DNA from: Mucilaginibacter sp.
Lineage (GTDB): Bacteria > Bacteroidota > Bacteroidia > Sphingobacteriales > Sphingobacteriaceae
Length of the DNA: 64,000 nucleotides
Reading direction: 5' to 3'
Assembly: GCA_030445275.1 (NCBI GenBank)
Contig: JAUCSE010000019.1
Span: 1-64,000 of the forward strand
In this document: positions 56,008 through 64,000 of the stretch, piece by piece
Layout of the letters: every line of letters starts with the position of its first letter
How positions within the stretch are numbered: position 1 is the first letter of the stretch
Position numbers and translations under genes: made by a program
Notes under the pieces: model-generated
Told to the model about the DNA's origin: nothing
The model's input: only the letters and a program-made list of their open reading frames with translations
Database searches by the model: none

Positions 56008-56838
56008 TTACCTGATGTCAGGTATAAGTACAGGGTCCATATCGGTATAGTCCAGGTTTTCGCCTGCCATACCCCATATAAAGCTGTAGCTGGCTGTACC
56101 ACTGCCTGAGTGTATGCTCCACGGTGGCGATACCACGGCATCGTAATTATCCATCAGGATATGACGTGTTTCCTGCCCCTCGCCCATATAATGGAATATT
56201 TTTTGACCTGCTGGTACATCAAAATAAAAATAAGCTTCCATCCGGCGATCATGTACGTGCGCAGGCATGGTGTTCCATACACTGCCTTCATGCAGTATAG
56301 TAAGGCCCATTACCAGCTGGCAACTTTTAATACCTTCCAGGTGGATGTATTTATTGATAGTGCGCTTATTGGCTGTTTCGCTTGCGCCGGTATGTACTTT
56401 GGCAGCATCCTCATTAGTCATCAGCGTGGTGGGGTATACCGCGTGTGCCGGAGCCGAAAGGATATAGAATACCGCCGGTTGAGCGCTGTTTTTACTGGTA
56501 AAGCTTACACTTTTGGTGCCTTTACCAATATACAGGCAATCCAGCTTGTTTACCTGGAACGTTTTGCCGTCTGCCGTGATTTCGCCATCACCGGCCACAT
56601 TGATGATACCAATTTCCCTGCGCTCTAAAAAATATTCTGCACGCAAGTTGGGGTAGTTTTCCAACTCAACCTGTTTGGTAACAGGATGCGCCACACCTAC
56701 TATCATACGATCATAATGGGTGTAAGCACAATTCAGTTTATCCGTTTGTACCAGTCCGTCAAGCAAAAAACGCTCTCTGATCTTCGCTGTTTGATAACTT
56801 TTAAAATCTTCAGGGTGTACACTATGTATTACTTTCAA
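56008..56838 (-). CDS. kduI: 5-keto-4-deoxyuronate isomerase (KduI)
   Basis: 276 aa from TTG 56838 (MKVIHSVHPEDF), the start expected from relatives; another TTG eight codons upstream would add MPYQKHKT. Cupin motif NTMPAHVHDRRMEAYFYFDVP with the metal ligands His-His-Glu, then HSGSGTASYSFIWGMAGEN. It converts 4-deoxy-L-threo-5-hexosulose uronate to 3-deoxy-D-glycero-2,5-hexodiulosonate in pectin breakdown. First gene of the uronate unit with a TACTTTTG promoter and a LacI-type operator upstream. Confidence 0.93.
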   Translation of the reverse strand: MKVIHSVHPEDFKSYQTAKIRERFLLDGLVQTDKLNCAYTHYDRMIVGVAHPVTKQVELENYPNLRAEYFLERREIGIINVAGDGEITADGKTFQVNKLDCLYIGKGTKSVSFTSKNSAQPAVFYILSAPAHAVYPTTLMTNEDAAKVHTGASETANKRTINKYIHLEGIKSCQLVMGLTILHEGSVWNTMPAHVHDRRMEAYFYFDVPAGQKIFHYMGEGQETRHILMDNYDAVVSPPWSIHSGSGTASYSFIWGMAGENLDYTDMDPVLIPDIR

Positions 56839-56886
56839 GGTTTTATGTTTTTGGTAAGGCAATTCTACAACCTATCTTCTTTAAAT

Positions 56887-56923
56887 CAAAAGTATTCTAT
56901 TATTTTCTACGTAAACGTTTGCG
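56887..56923 (-). promoter_or_regulatory. kduI promoter with LacI-type operator
   Basis: -7 box TACTTTTG (56887-56894) matches the consensus. The near-palindrome CGTAAACGTTTGCG (56910-56923), one symmetric change from perfect, covers the -33 region and resembles sites of the LacI/GalR family. No LacI gene lies in the window. Confidence 0.6.
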
Positions 56924-56953
56924 CTGGTTTATTACTCCAATAAACCGGCACAA

Positions 56954-56981
56954 AAAAAGCCGCTGATGGCAGCGGCTTTTT
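56954..56981 (-). terminator. Terminator of the dps gene
   Basis: Stem AAAAAGCCGCT with AGCGGCTTTTT, loop GATGGC. It follows the dps stop by 17 bp. Confidence 0.85.
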
Positions 56982-56997
56982 CAATGTATAACTGTTA

Positions 56998-57477
56998 TTA
57001 ATCTTCGTTAACAAATGAACGCAGCATCCAGGTATTTTTTTCGTTAAACTGCATAAAGGCGTTTACCATATCATTACTACCGTCGTCGCCGGCAGCAGCG
57101 GTGATCTCCAGTATTTCTCTTTCTTTTTCAATTAAAACAGCCAAATCATCAATAACAGCTTTAACCATTTTGGTGTCTTTTAAACCAATGGTTTGTATCT
57201 CTTTAATTGACGACTTTTCAATATAATCTTTAAAAGTGCTGTATGGCGGTTTACCTAAAGTAAGTATCCTTTCGGCAAGCGCATCAATGGTAGTTAATGC
57301 CGCAGTATATAATTCTTCAAACTTTAAATGCAGCGTGAAAAAATTTTGTCCTTTAATGTTCCAGTGGCACCCGCGTACTTTTTGATAGTAAATATGATAA
57401 TTGGCCAGCAGATCATTTAAATGGTCAACAACTGGCTTTATTTTATCTTCTTTCAGGCTTATTTCTTTAGCTTTCAT
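56998..57477 (-). CDS. dps: Dps-family ferritin-like DNA-protecting protein
   Basis: 159 aa from ATG 57477; the frame extends upstream, but conserved sequence begins here. Four-helix-bundle Dps pattern: NYHIYYQKVRGCHWNIKGQNFFTLHLKFEELYTAALTTIDALAERI with His, Asp and Glu ferroxidase ligands (HWxxxGxxFxxLHxxFEExY), then the final AFMQFNEKNTWMLRSF. It stores iron and protects DNA during stress. The TTTATAT leader region has no consensus -7. Divergent from the DUF4905 gene. Confidence 0.93.
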   Translation of the reverse strand: MKAKEISLKEDKIKPVVDHLNDLLANYHIYYQKVRGCHWNIKGQNFFTLHLKFEELYTAALTTIDALAERILTLGKPPYSTFKDYIEKSSIKEIQTIGLKDTKMVKAVIDDLAVLIEKEREILEITAAAGDDGSNDMVNAFMQFNEKNTWMLRSFVNED

Positions 57478-57572
57478 ATATAAATAGTGATTTAATGTTT
57501 TAACATCGGCTTGGCAGCAATGTTTTGTAAATATAAGCAGTTTTGATTTTAATGAGCATATTTGCACACTTT

Positions 57573-58337
57573 ATGACAAAGCTGCTACCTTATATAAACC
57601 AACAATTTGACTGGCCCATTTGGCGCATGGAAATTGACGATTTAAGCGCCACTTTGTTTGTTGAACTACGTAACAGTGGAGAGAAAAAAGTAGCCTTTGG
57701 CGCTATAAACCTGTTTAATGGCCATGTCAATTTTAAGGATGTCAGCATTCCAGAGCGATGGCTCACCGGGATAGAGGCAGCGTATGATGGGGTACTGTTG
57801 CTGCATAATTACCAATCGGCAACCAGCCCTGTGCATAAAGGCCTTATTGCTCTTGATGGCATCACCGGCAAAACGCTCTGGAGCAATTATACCCTCGCCT
57901 TTGATCACCTGGCACATAGTGGCCCTGTGGTTTATAATGCCCAGATACAGCCAAAGAAATTATTTTTAATTGATGCTAAAACCGGAACCACTTTAAGGGG
58001 TTATGAACCTGTGCTTGACACCGCTATTGATCATAACATCCGCAGCCCGCAATTGCTATCAGCCTCATTGTTAGGTGGCTTACAACTGCCCGCAGAGCCT
58101 TATGCAAATACGGTACATTATATGGAGCACAATACTGATAGAATTGTATCTTTGCACACGTTTTTTCAGGAAAAAATAAAACAACATTTATATATTATTA
58201 ACGATAAAGGCGCCATTGTTTATCAGGATTTGTTGAACAGCGATATACAAAAATTGCAGCCGGAGGCGTTTGTAGTACATAAGAATAACCTGATCTATTT
58301 AAAAGAACGATCAGTATTAATAGTTTTAAATTTATAA
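57573..58337 (+). CDS. DUF4905-family protein
   Basis: 254 aa from ATG 57573 (MTKLLPYINQQFDWPIWRME); ATG 57552 would add MSIFAHF. Family pattern: VAFGAINLFNGHVNFKDVSIPERWLTGIEAAYDGVLLLHNYQSATSPVHKGLIALDGITGKTLWSNYTLAFDHLAH and LIDAKTGTTLRGYEP, the GLIALDGITGKTLW stretch being quinoprotein-like. No signal peptide. Limited to Sphingobacteria-like genomes as far as I know, with unknown role. Followed at 21 bp by the LysM gene, probably in one operon. Confidence 0.85.
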   Translation: MTKLLPYINQQFDWPIWRMEIDDLSATLFVELRNSGEKKVAFGAINLFNGHVNFKDVSIPERWLTGIEAAYDGVLLLHNYQSATSPVHKGLIALDGITGKTLWSNYTLAFDHLAHSGPVVYNAQIQPKKLFLIDAKTGTTLRGYEPVLDTAIDHNIRSPQLLSASLLGGLQLPAEPYANTVHYMEHNTDRIVSLHTFFQEKIKQHLYIINDKGAIVYQDLLNSDIQKLQPEAFVVHKNNLIYLKERSVLIVLNL

Positions 58338-58358
58338 GTTACTGTATTATAACTCATT

Positions 58359-59384
58359 ATGAAATTAAGGATTTTATTATTAGTCGCACCTCTACTTACA
58401 CTTTCCATATCCGTTTTTGCAAACCCTGTTTTAGATTCCGTTGGTGTTGAAAACCTGAACGGCAAAAAAGTGATACTGCACAAACTTGACCCAAAAGATA
58501 ATTACTATTCTATCGGTCGCCGTTATAATGTAAGCCCTAAAGCCGTTATACAGTTTAATAATAATGCCGCGCTTAAAATTGGTGGTATTGTAAAAGTACC
58601 TACCGAACAATCATTTACACAAACTGCCGCAGTTGCCGCAACACCTGTTCAGCAAAGTAAGCCAGCTGTACAACAGCCAGTTGCCCAACAATCAAGCAAA
58701 CCAGTTACGCAGCCAGTTGTACAGCAGCCAAAGCCACAGGCACAACAACCCGTTGTACAACAGCAGGCACCGGCACAGCAAGCAGCAACTGCTCCTGTGC
58801 AATCAACCACTGATACCACTCCGGCCAAACCTGTTAACCAGGATAACGTACAACAGTATAAAGTATCAGCAGGCGAAACGCTTTATTCTATAGCTAAACG
58901 TTTTGGAACTTCGGTTGAAGATATTACCAGCTTAAATAGCCTCACATCAACTACCCTTGCCCCAAATCAGATCATCAAGGTACGCTCAGGTTTGCCACCT
59001 GAAGAAAGACCTGTAGTAAAACAGGATGCCATAAAACCGGATTCAACGGTAACAGCAGCGGCCGATAGCGCTGCCAAACTTAAGGCCAACCGTTTTGGTC
59101 TGTACGAAAAAAATGAAACAGGTGTAGCCACCTGGATAGATGATACCAGCCTTGACCCTAAAAAAGAACTGGTTTTACACCGTACCGCTCCTATTGGCAC
59201 TGTTATCAAGATCACCAACCCTATGAACAATCACACCACTTATGCTAAAGTTGTTGGTCGTTTTACAGATAGCGAAGCCACTAAGGATGTGCTTATTGTA
59301 ATGACCAAAAACACTGCTGATGCATTAGGCGCTTTAGACAAACGTATTCACGTAAATATCAGCTACGGTAGTCCGAATGAATAA
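58359..59384 (+). CDS. LysM and RlpA-like double-psi barrel cell-wall protein
   Basis: 341 aa with a signal peptide (about 1-21). First LysM-like domain about 34-80 (VILHKLDPKDNYYSIGRRYNVSPKAVIQFN), a Gln/Pro/Val-rich linker (about 88-160, repeats of VQQP/QPVVQQ), second LysM at about 167-210 (QYKVSAGETLYSIAKRFGTSVEDITSLNSL), and a C-terminal double-psi barrel (VATWIDDTSLDPKKELVLHRTAPIGTVIKITNPMNN). Probably binds peptidoglycan; the catalytic Asp of RlpA is not obvious. It overlaps the uridine kinase start by 8 bp, so the two are co-translated. Confidence 0.88.
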   Translation: MKLRILLLVAPLLTLSISVFANPVLDSVGVENLNGKKVILHKLDPKDNYYSIGRRYNVSPKAVIQFNNNAALKIGGIVKVPTEQSFTQTAAVAATPVQQSKPAVQQPVAQQSSKPVTQPVVQQPKPQAQQPVVQQQAPAQQAATAPVQSTTDTTPAKPVNQDNVQQYKVSAGETLYSIAKRFGTSVEDITSLNSLTSTTLAPNQIIKVRSGLPPEERPVVKQDAIKPDSTVTAAADSAAKLKANRFGLYEKNETGVATWIDDTSLDPKKELVLHRTAPIGTVIKITNPMNNHTTYAKVVGRFTDSEATKDVLIVMTKNTADALGALDKRIHVNISYGSPNE

Positions 59385-60009
59385 ACCTTATATTGTTGGT
59401 ATTGCTGGCGGTAGTGGATCGGGCAAAACCTTTTTTTTGAAATGTTTCCTGGAGCATTTTACGGCCAATGAGGTATGCCTGGTATCGCAGGATGATTATT
59501 ATTTTTCGGTAGCCCATAATATGACGGCTGAGGAAAACAGGTTGTACAACTTTGATCTGCCTGCTACTATTGATCATGAGCATTTTCAGGAGGATATCAG
59601 TAAACTGTTGAATAAGGAAACCATCCTTAAACCTGAGTATACTTTTAACAATCCCAATATTATACCAAAAGTTCTGGAGATCAAGCCCGCACCTATTTTA
59701 ATTGTAGAGGGTTTATTTATCCTGCATTTTAAGGAGATATCAAAGCTGCTTGATTTGAAGGTTTTTATTGATGCCGACGAAGATGTAGCGCTGCAGCGCC
59801 GCCTTAAACGCGACTTAATAGAGCGCGGCTACTCGCACGATGATGTGATGTACAAATGGATAAACCATGTTGTACCAGCTTATAAAGAATACCTGTTGCC
59901 TTACAAGGATGAATGTGACGAGGTTATTACCAATAACAGTAACATTGCTCAAGACATTATTGCAGTAACAGAAAAAATATCTGCGGAACTGAGGAAAAAG
60001 CTTTTTTAA
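59377..60009 (+). CDS. udk: Uridine kinase
   Basis: 210 aa. Walker A GIAGGSGSGKTFF (about 8-20), then the DDYY motif (SQDDYYFS) and the Asp-Arg lid region VFIDADEDVALQRRLKRDLIERGY. Phosphorylates uridine and cytidine in pyrimidine salvage. Length and order are those of the family. Translation probably couples to the LysM gene through the 8-bp overlap. Followed by a palindromic repeat that may end the transcript. Confidence 0.93.
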   Translation: MNKPYIVGIAGGSGSGKTFFLKCFLEHFTANEVCLVSQDDYYFSVAHNMTAEENRLYNFDLPATIDHEHFQEDISKLLNKETILKPEYTFNNPNIIPKVLEIKPAPILIVEGLFILHFKEISKLLDLKVFIDADEDVALQRRLKRDLIERGYSHDDVMYKWINHVVPAYKEYLLPYKDECDEVITNNSNIAQDIIAVTEKISAELRKKLF

Positions 60010-60025
60010 ACAATATTTGACAAAA

Positions 60026-60082
60026 GACGCATGTAATGCGTCTCTACGTTTAAATTTTATGTAGAGACGCATTACATGCGTC
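60026..60082. repeat. Perfect 22-bp inverted repeat, gacgcatgtaatgcgtc family
   Basis: Left arm 60026-60047 and right arm 60061-60082 are perfect, with an AT-rich 13-nt loop, between convergent udk and scoB. The following TTTTT on the plus strand allows terminator function. Confidence 0.75.
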
Positions 60083-60099
60083 TTTTTCCTATTGCCAAA

Positions 60100-60753
60100 T
60101 TAAATAACGATCTCCGGTATCTCTCCTTCTACAATCAGTTTACCGGCTGTAGCGTTTTTAATTTCCTCCACACTTACGCCAGGGGCACGCTCCAGCAGTT
60201 TAAAACCACCTTCGGGCAATACATCAAATACACCCAATTCGGTCACTATCTTTTTTACGCACTTAACGCCGGTTAACGGTAAAGTGCAATTCGGTAGCAG
60301 TTTTGATTCGCCGGCCTTGTTTACGTGCTGCATGGCTACAATGATATTTTCGGCTGATGCTACCAGGTCCATAGCGCCGCCCATACCTTTTACCATTTTC
60401 CCGGGGATCTTCCAGTTGGCTATGTCGCCATTTTCCGATACCTCCATAGCGCCGAGTATAGTCAAGTTAACCTTCTTGGCCCGTATCATCCCAAAACTCA
60501 TCGCCGAATCAAATATAGCCGAACCGGGCAGCATGGTAATAGTTTGCTTACCCGCATTGATCACATCCGGATCCTCCTCACCTTCAAACGGGAATGGTCC
60601 CATACCTAGTAAGCCATTCTCTGATTGCAACACCACATCCATATTTTCGGGTATATAATTGGCCACCAGTGTAGGGATACCTATACCCAGGTTAACGTAG
60701 TAACCGTCTTTTATTTCTTTAGCTATTCGCTTAGCTATTCCTGTTTTGTCAAG
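60100..60753 (-). CDS. scoB: 3-oxoacid CoA-transferase subunit B
   Basis: 217 aa from ATG 60753 (MLDKTGIAKRI); the frame is open to 60789. Conserved catalytic Glu in QSENGLLGMGP (about 50), GYYVNLGIGIPTLVANYI before it, and the KVNLTILGAMEVSENGDIANW region. Together with subunit A it moves CoA between succinyl-CoA and 3-oxoacids such as acetoacetate. The two subunit genes are on the same strand and are separated by 204 bp that hold an intact palindromic repeat, an unusual gap for this pair. Confidence 0.93.
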   Translation of the reverse strand, partial: LDKTGIAKRIAKEIKDGYYVNLGIGIPTLVANYIPENMDVVLQSENGLLGMGPFPFEGEEDPDVINAGKQTITMLPGSAIFDSAMSFGMIRAKKVNLTILGAMEVSENGDIANWKIPGKMVKGMGGAMDLVASAENIIVAMQHVNKAGESKLLPNCTLPLTGVKCVKKIVTELGVFDVLPEGGFKLLERAPGVSVEEIKNATAGKLIVEGEIPEIVI

Positions 60754-60790
60754 CATGTTTTCAATTCTTTTATTTTCCGCTTCCCTCACT

Positions 60791-60900
60791 CGTCATTGCG
60801 AGGCACGAAGCAATCTCTACGTAAGCCGATCGACCAAATAGGTTACCCCCTTCTCTAGGCACTGTATAGCATAGAGATTGCTTCGTGCCTCGCAATGACG
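60791..60900. repeat. Intact attgcgaggYacgaagcaat palindromic element
   Basis: Perfect 29-bp arms (60791-60819 and 60872-60900) enclose about 52 nt. Located between the two CoA-transferase genes, so it interrupts what is normally a tight operon. Confidence 0.85.
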
Positions 60901-60957
60901 GGCGGTTTTAGTTTCGGTTCTTTCTCACTAACTCTTTATTCCTTACTCTTTATCCTT

Positions 60958-61662
60958 CTATCCTTGCTCCCTACTTCTCACCGTCCGTTGTTCTATCCTC
61001 TTTTCATAGTTAACTCCCTGAAATATGCGGTGTACATAAATACCTGGTGTATGGATATGATCGGGATCAAGCTCGCCGGGTTGTACCAGTTCTTCTACCT
61101 CGGCAATGGTTATTTTACCGGCCATGGCCATAGCAGGATTAAAATTACGCGCGGTTGAACGGTATACCAAATTGCCCATGGTATCCCCCTTCCAGGCTTT
61201 TACAATGGCAAAATCGGCATCAAAGGCCATTTCCATCAGGTAATCTTTACCATTAAAATTGCGTACTTCCTTGCCTTCGGCCACTTCGGTACCTACGCCT
61301 GCCGGTGTAAAAATGGCGGGCATACCATAACCTGCAGCCATACAGCGGGTAGCCAATGTACCTTGCGGTAATAGCTCCACTTCCAGTTCGCCGCTTAATA
61401 ATTGACGTTCAAATTCGGCGTTTTCGCCCACGTACGAAGAGATCATTTTTTTTACCTGGCGTTGTTTCAGCATCAAGCCGATACCAAAATCATCAACTCC
61501 GGCATTGTTTGAAATACAGGTAAGTTGCTTTGTACCCTTTTTAACCAGGGCAGCTATACAATTTTCGGGTAGTCCGCAAAGGCCAAAGCCACCCAGCATT
61601 AAAGTCATGCCATCCTGAATATCGCGGATGGCCTCATCAGCACCATTAACTACTTTATTCAT
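60958..61662 (-). CDS. scoA: 3-oxoacid CoA-transferase subunit A
   Basis: 234 aa from ATG 61662; the frame begins earlier at 61683, but a TAAATTTG box covers that part. The N-terminal CoA-binding motif is GMTLMLGGFGLCGLPENCIAAL; CISNNAGVDDFGIGLML follows. The end GVNYEKRIEQRTVRSREQG is longer than usual and adjoins the repeat-rich spacer, so its last dozen residues may be acquired from spacer sequence. Pairs with subunit B downstream. Confidence 0.92.
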   Translation of the reverse strand: MNKVVNGADEAIRDIQDGMTLMLGGFGLCGLPENCIAALVKKGTKQLTCISNNAGVDDFGIGLMLKQRQVKKMISSYVGENAEFERQLLSGELEVELLPQGTLATRCMAAGYGMPAIFTPAGVGTEVAEGKEVRNFNGKDYLMEMAFDADFAIVKAWKGDTMGNLVYRSTARNFNPAMAMAGKITIAEVEELVQPGELDPDHIHTPGIYVHRIFQGVNYEKRIEQRTVRSREQG

Positions 61663-61680
61663 ACTCAATAATTGGTTGGT

Positions 61681-61688
61681 CAAATTTA
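61681..61688 (-). promoter_or_regulatory. -7 box of the CoA-transferase promoter
   Basis: TAAATTTG on the minus strand, with a leader of about 15 nt before ATG 61662. It overlaps the TTG alternative start and so decides between starts. Confidence 0.6.
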
Positions 61689-61692
61689 GATA

Positions 61693-62032
61693 TAAGAATC
61701 AAGATGTAAGAATCAGGAGGTAAGAATCAGGAAATAAAAAAATGAGAATCGCTATAACAAAGTGCGTCATTGCAAGCAATAGCGTATTCTGGTGACTGTC
61801 AAGCTATTTGTCTACGCCGTTGTTGGTATTGTCACCATAGGTGTTCGGAAGACATAAAAAGGCAGTCATTTCGAACGAGGAACGAGGAGAAATCTTATAC
61901 GATTTGCTATTAAAGCTTTGCATAACGTATAAGATTTCTCCCTGCGGTCGAGAGATAGTTTTTCGCTATCGCTCAAGAGATAGTTTCTCTTTCGCGCAAC
62001 GCTCATACCCACTCCAGCGATATCGAAATGAC
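61693..62032. repeat. Repeat-filled gap: three families side by side
   Basis: Holds three direct taagaatcaRgR units (61693-61731), a TTGTTGGTATTGTCACC unit with gtgttcggaag (61812-61852), and a nested palindrome (61865-62032) with outer arms gtcatttcga and tcgaaatgac and inner arms agaaatcttatacg/cgtataagatttct. No gene is supportable. Confidence 0.7.
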
Positions 62033-62104
62033 AAATTTTTATAAAAATTAATCTTCCGAAAACCTGTAGTGCTGTCACCAGTAACATGTTACTAAACTCA
62101 GTAT

Positions 62105-62205
62105 AATGTTGGTGATAACACCAACATTGGCGGGTCTTGTTTGGATTCCTGTTCGGTTTTTGTTCGGGGCGTGTTCGGGTTTTAGGTACATCCGAACACG
62201 GAACA
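62105..62205. repeat. AATGTTGGTG hairpin and GTTCGG-rich repeat
   Basis: Perfect 10-bp stem (62105-62114 with 62119-62128, loop ATAA), then repeated gttcgg units with a partly inverted gtgttcggg..ccgaacac pair. It belongs to the same TTGGTG/GTTCGG class as 53761 and 61812 and is not coding. Confidence 0.6.
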
Positions 62206-62234
62206 ACATCAATATCATCCTGAGCAAACGAAAC

Positions 62235-63320
62235 CTACCACTTCGCCTGCTGATCAATAAAGCTGATCAGGTCATCGGCCATAGCTTGTTGTTCCTTGGC
62301 ACTTGGATGGCCCGGCGTATTTTTATAAGGGATAAAATGTGTATAGATGTTTTTATCGTTTAGTTCGGCAACGGCCTTTTCAATATAGCCGGGCCATGGC
62401 GACCCCCCTTTGGTGGCATCCATACTACCCAGGGCACAAATGATCTGTGCTTTAGGATACTTCTTGCGGATATTTTTTACCAGATCACGATAAGCTTTAA
62501 TGATCTGCTCAGGTTCGGGTGCTTTGGTGCCGAACCTTTCTTTAAACTGCGGATTATCGGGCAGCTTAACTATCCATGAGTCGTTTTGAAACAGGTTGAT
62601 CACCACCAGATCGGGCGTATATTTCGAGAAATTCCATAAACTGGTTGGATCTGTAGGGTCAAGCCGGTTATACATCTCGGGCATAATGAGCGGAAACCAG
62701 CTCACCAAAACACCAATACCACTTTTGGCGGTACATACATATTCGGCATCAAAATGGCGGGCGGTAATGGCAGCATAGCTTATATACCCATTTTCATAAG
62801 GAGCGCTGCCCCTATCCTTCCCGGTAGTATCCTCTACGGCATAGCCGCAGGTAATGGAATTCCCAAAAAACTCTATTTTGCGTTTTTTAATAGGAGGTAT
62901 GGGTAAAATGGCACTTTCCTTGGCTAAAATAAACTGATAAAAAATGGTTTTGCCCATTTCCCATTCCGTGCGTTTAAACAATTCCAGACTATGCGGCCCG
63001 GGTGTTAGTCCATCGGCTAAAGTGTAAACCCTCTTGGTATTATCCAGGTGCAGGGTATTAATCACCTTACCATCTACAATTACCGTAAAATAGTTATCGC
63101 CGCGTTCATCCTGTAACATAGCCGAAGCGCCGGTACCATTAAAATTAATTTTTATGGACGAACCCGTCCAGTAAAGTTCTGCCGCTTCATCGGTCATGTT
63201 GATACGTCCGGTATAACGGATACGCTGATCTTTACTTTTTAATACTACACTTTGGGCAATGCAATTGGATAACGCCCCGCTAAATAAAATAAACAGAATT
63301 ATAAAGTAGCCTTTACGCAT
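62235..63320 (-). CDS. CE2-like SGNH carbohydrate esterase
   Basis: 361 aa with a signal peptide (about 1-22). An N-terminal jelly-roll (about 30-125, including GRINMTDEAAELYWTGSSIKINFNGTGASAMLQDERGDNYFTVIVDGK) precedes the SGNH domain: IEFFGNSITCGYAVED with the Ser in GNS, the Gly block, NLFQNDSWI, and HPSAKEQQAM with catalytic His. This layout is that of carbohydrate esterase family 2 acetyl-xylan esterases. Substrate not shown. Monocistronic. Confidence 0.88.
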   Translation of the reverse strand: MRKGYFIILFILFSGALSNCIAQSVVLKSKDQRIRYTGRINMTDEAAELYWTGSSIKINFNGTGASAMLQDERGDNYFTVIVDGKVINTLHLDNTKRVYTLADGLTPGPHSLELFKRTEWEMGKTIFYQFILAKESAILPIPPIKKRKIEFFGNSITCGYAVEDTTGKDRGSAPYENGYISYAAITARHFDAEYVCTAKSGIGVLVSWFPLIMPEMYNRLDPTDPTSLWNFSKYTPDLVVINLFQNDSWIVKLPDNPQFKERFGTKAPEPEQIIKAYRDLVKNIRKKYPKAQIICALGSMDATKGGSPWPGYIEKAVAELNDKNIYTHFIPYKNTPGHPSAKEQQAMADDLISFIDQQAKW

Positions 63321-63394
63321 TTTAATCAGGTTTGGGCTTAAATTTATAAAACTTATCTCAAATACGGATAGTACCCGGGTTTAAACAGAAATGA

Positions 63395-63757
63395 TCATTC
63401 CACTGGTGTACCGAATTGTATCACGTAGGCATTATTATCATAAACCGCGAATTCGCGCATACCATAATCAAAATTCTCAATAGGGTAACAGATCACAGCC
63501 TTCTCCTTCAGCTCCTCCCAGATCTCATCCACATTATTGGTACGGATGTAAAAGGAGCCAGTGAATTTGGGCACGGTGAACGTAATATGTTCATTTGGAT
63601 AAGCAAACATGATCTCCACATCATCACGGCTAACAGTTGCCCAGCCCCAATCCTCGTCAAAACCAACACAGGTAAAACCCAGGTTATCAACATAAAAATC
63701 AACACTTTCCTTAACCCTTAGGGTATATAACATGGGGGTGATACTTTTTAATGCCAT
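63395..63757 (-). CDS. VOC-family (glyoxalase/bleomycin-resistance-like) protein
   Basis: 120 aa from ATG 63757 (MALKSITPMLYTLRVKESVDFYVDNLGFTC). The open frame extends a further 55 codons upstream, but without family sequence. Two beta-alpha-beta-beta-beta modules: VKESVDFYVDNLGFTCVGFDEDWGWATVSRDDVEIMF and FTVPKFTGSFYIRTNNVDEIWEELKEKAVICYPIENFDYGMREFAVYDNNAYVIQFG. Metal ligands are consistent with VOC proteins; reaction unknown. Confidence 0.88.
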   Translation of the reverse strand: MALKSITPMLYTLRVKESVDFYVDNLGFTCVGFDEDWGWATVSRDDVEIMFAYPNEHITFTVPKFTGSFYIRTNNVDEIWEELKEKAVICYPIENFDYGMREFAVYDNNAYVIQFGTPVE

Positions 63758-64000
63758 AGTAAATGCGGCCAACATTTTGAGCCAACAACTAAAATAGCAA
63801 GGAATATTGAATTTTAGCCAGAATAATGAAGTATTAATAAAATATAGTAATTGGATAGTTACCCTTCTTGGCGCAAGTCTTGTGCGATTGGTTTCAGGGC
63901 AAAGACTGATTGGTGACTTCAATTCAATCGACTCACCCGCACGTTGCTTCGCTCGGACACCCTCTTTTCGCCTGCGGTGGAAAGAGGGGATTTTAAAATT
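63758..64000. other. Gap with repeats at the right edge
   Basis: No gene seen. It contains a ggcgcaagtcttgtgcgatt segment related to 51439-51545, and an inverted ccctcttttc/gaaagaggg pair at the end. Confidence 0.5.

Noticed and set aside
53761..62128. TTGTCACC units as a CRISPR array
   Set aside because: There are only two adjacent units with no spacers of constant length and no cas gene.
61841..62363. Short frames within the repeat gap between scoA and the CE2-like gene
   Set aside because: They consist of repeat sequence and have no promoter, start context or domain.

Overview
The window looks like chromosome from a soil or plant-associated Bacteroidota, most probably a Sphingobacteriaceae genome of the Mucilaginibacter/Pedobacter type. 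This rests on the proteins (two-component sensor with repeated regulatory propellers, collagen-like lipoproteins, DUF4905, many lipoproteins with a Cys followed by Lys/Gly), on promoters of the TTG-N19..21-TAnnTTTG type instead of sigma70 boxes, and on dense intergenic palindromic repeats. No species can be named from the sequence alone.

Layout. 0-0.2 kb: 5' end of a group IIC intron (minus) placed 5 nt after a terminator hairpin. 0.4-10 kb: secreted GH2 beta-galactosidase, small membrane protein, royal-jelly/yellow-type protein with an MDR oxidoreductase, AraC regulator, SGNH hydrolase, phytase-like esterase. 10-16 kb: a candidate small RNA, a TetR/MFS efflux unit with two matching operators, an aldo/keto reductase divergent from an HxlR regulator, two GNATs and a YegP protein. 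16-29 kb: a fused CheB-CheR-PAS-histidine kinase, fatty acid desaturase, outer-membrane barrel, SWIM/SNF2 helicase, a panE-marR-gnat operon and a YeiH transporter.

29.5-41.9 kb is the most unusual part. A two-component pair is followed, all on the minus strand, by ten exported or small proteins: two collagen-like lipoproteins, two pairs of related lipoproteins, a large Ig-domain protein, and two proteins that share the short cassettes LNPQxLPP and NERSI. One of these two is a secreted repeat protein whose fourth cassette has been put out of frame by a 1-nt deletion. A second co-oriented island (43-49.3 kb) has a DUF3574 lipoprotein, two ankyrin proteins, a zinc ribbon membrane protein, a seven-repeat propeller lipoprotein, a small membrane protein split at an A AAA AAG slippery heptamer, a secreted Hcp-like protein and a DUF4870 protein. 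It ends at a divergent TPR-HTH regulator.

51-64 kb: HGSNAT-like acyltransferase, GH12 glucanase with a decayed GH43 fragment beside it, tRNA-Gln(CUG), a uronate (pectin) operon with kduI and a LacI-type operator, Dps, DUF4905, LysM and uridine kinase genes, the two CoA-transferase subunits separated by a palindromic repeat, a CE2-like esterase and a VOC protein.

Common themes are extracellular polysaccharide use (GH2, GH12, GH43 remnant, uronate genes, two SGNH esterases), many one- and two-component regulators, and at least seven families of short palindromic repeats in the gaps.
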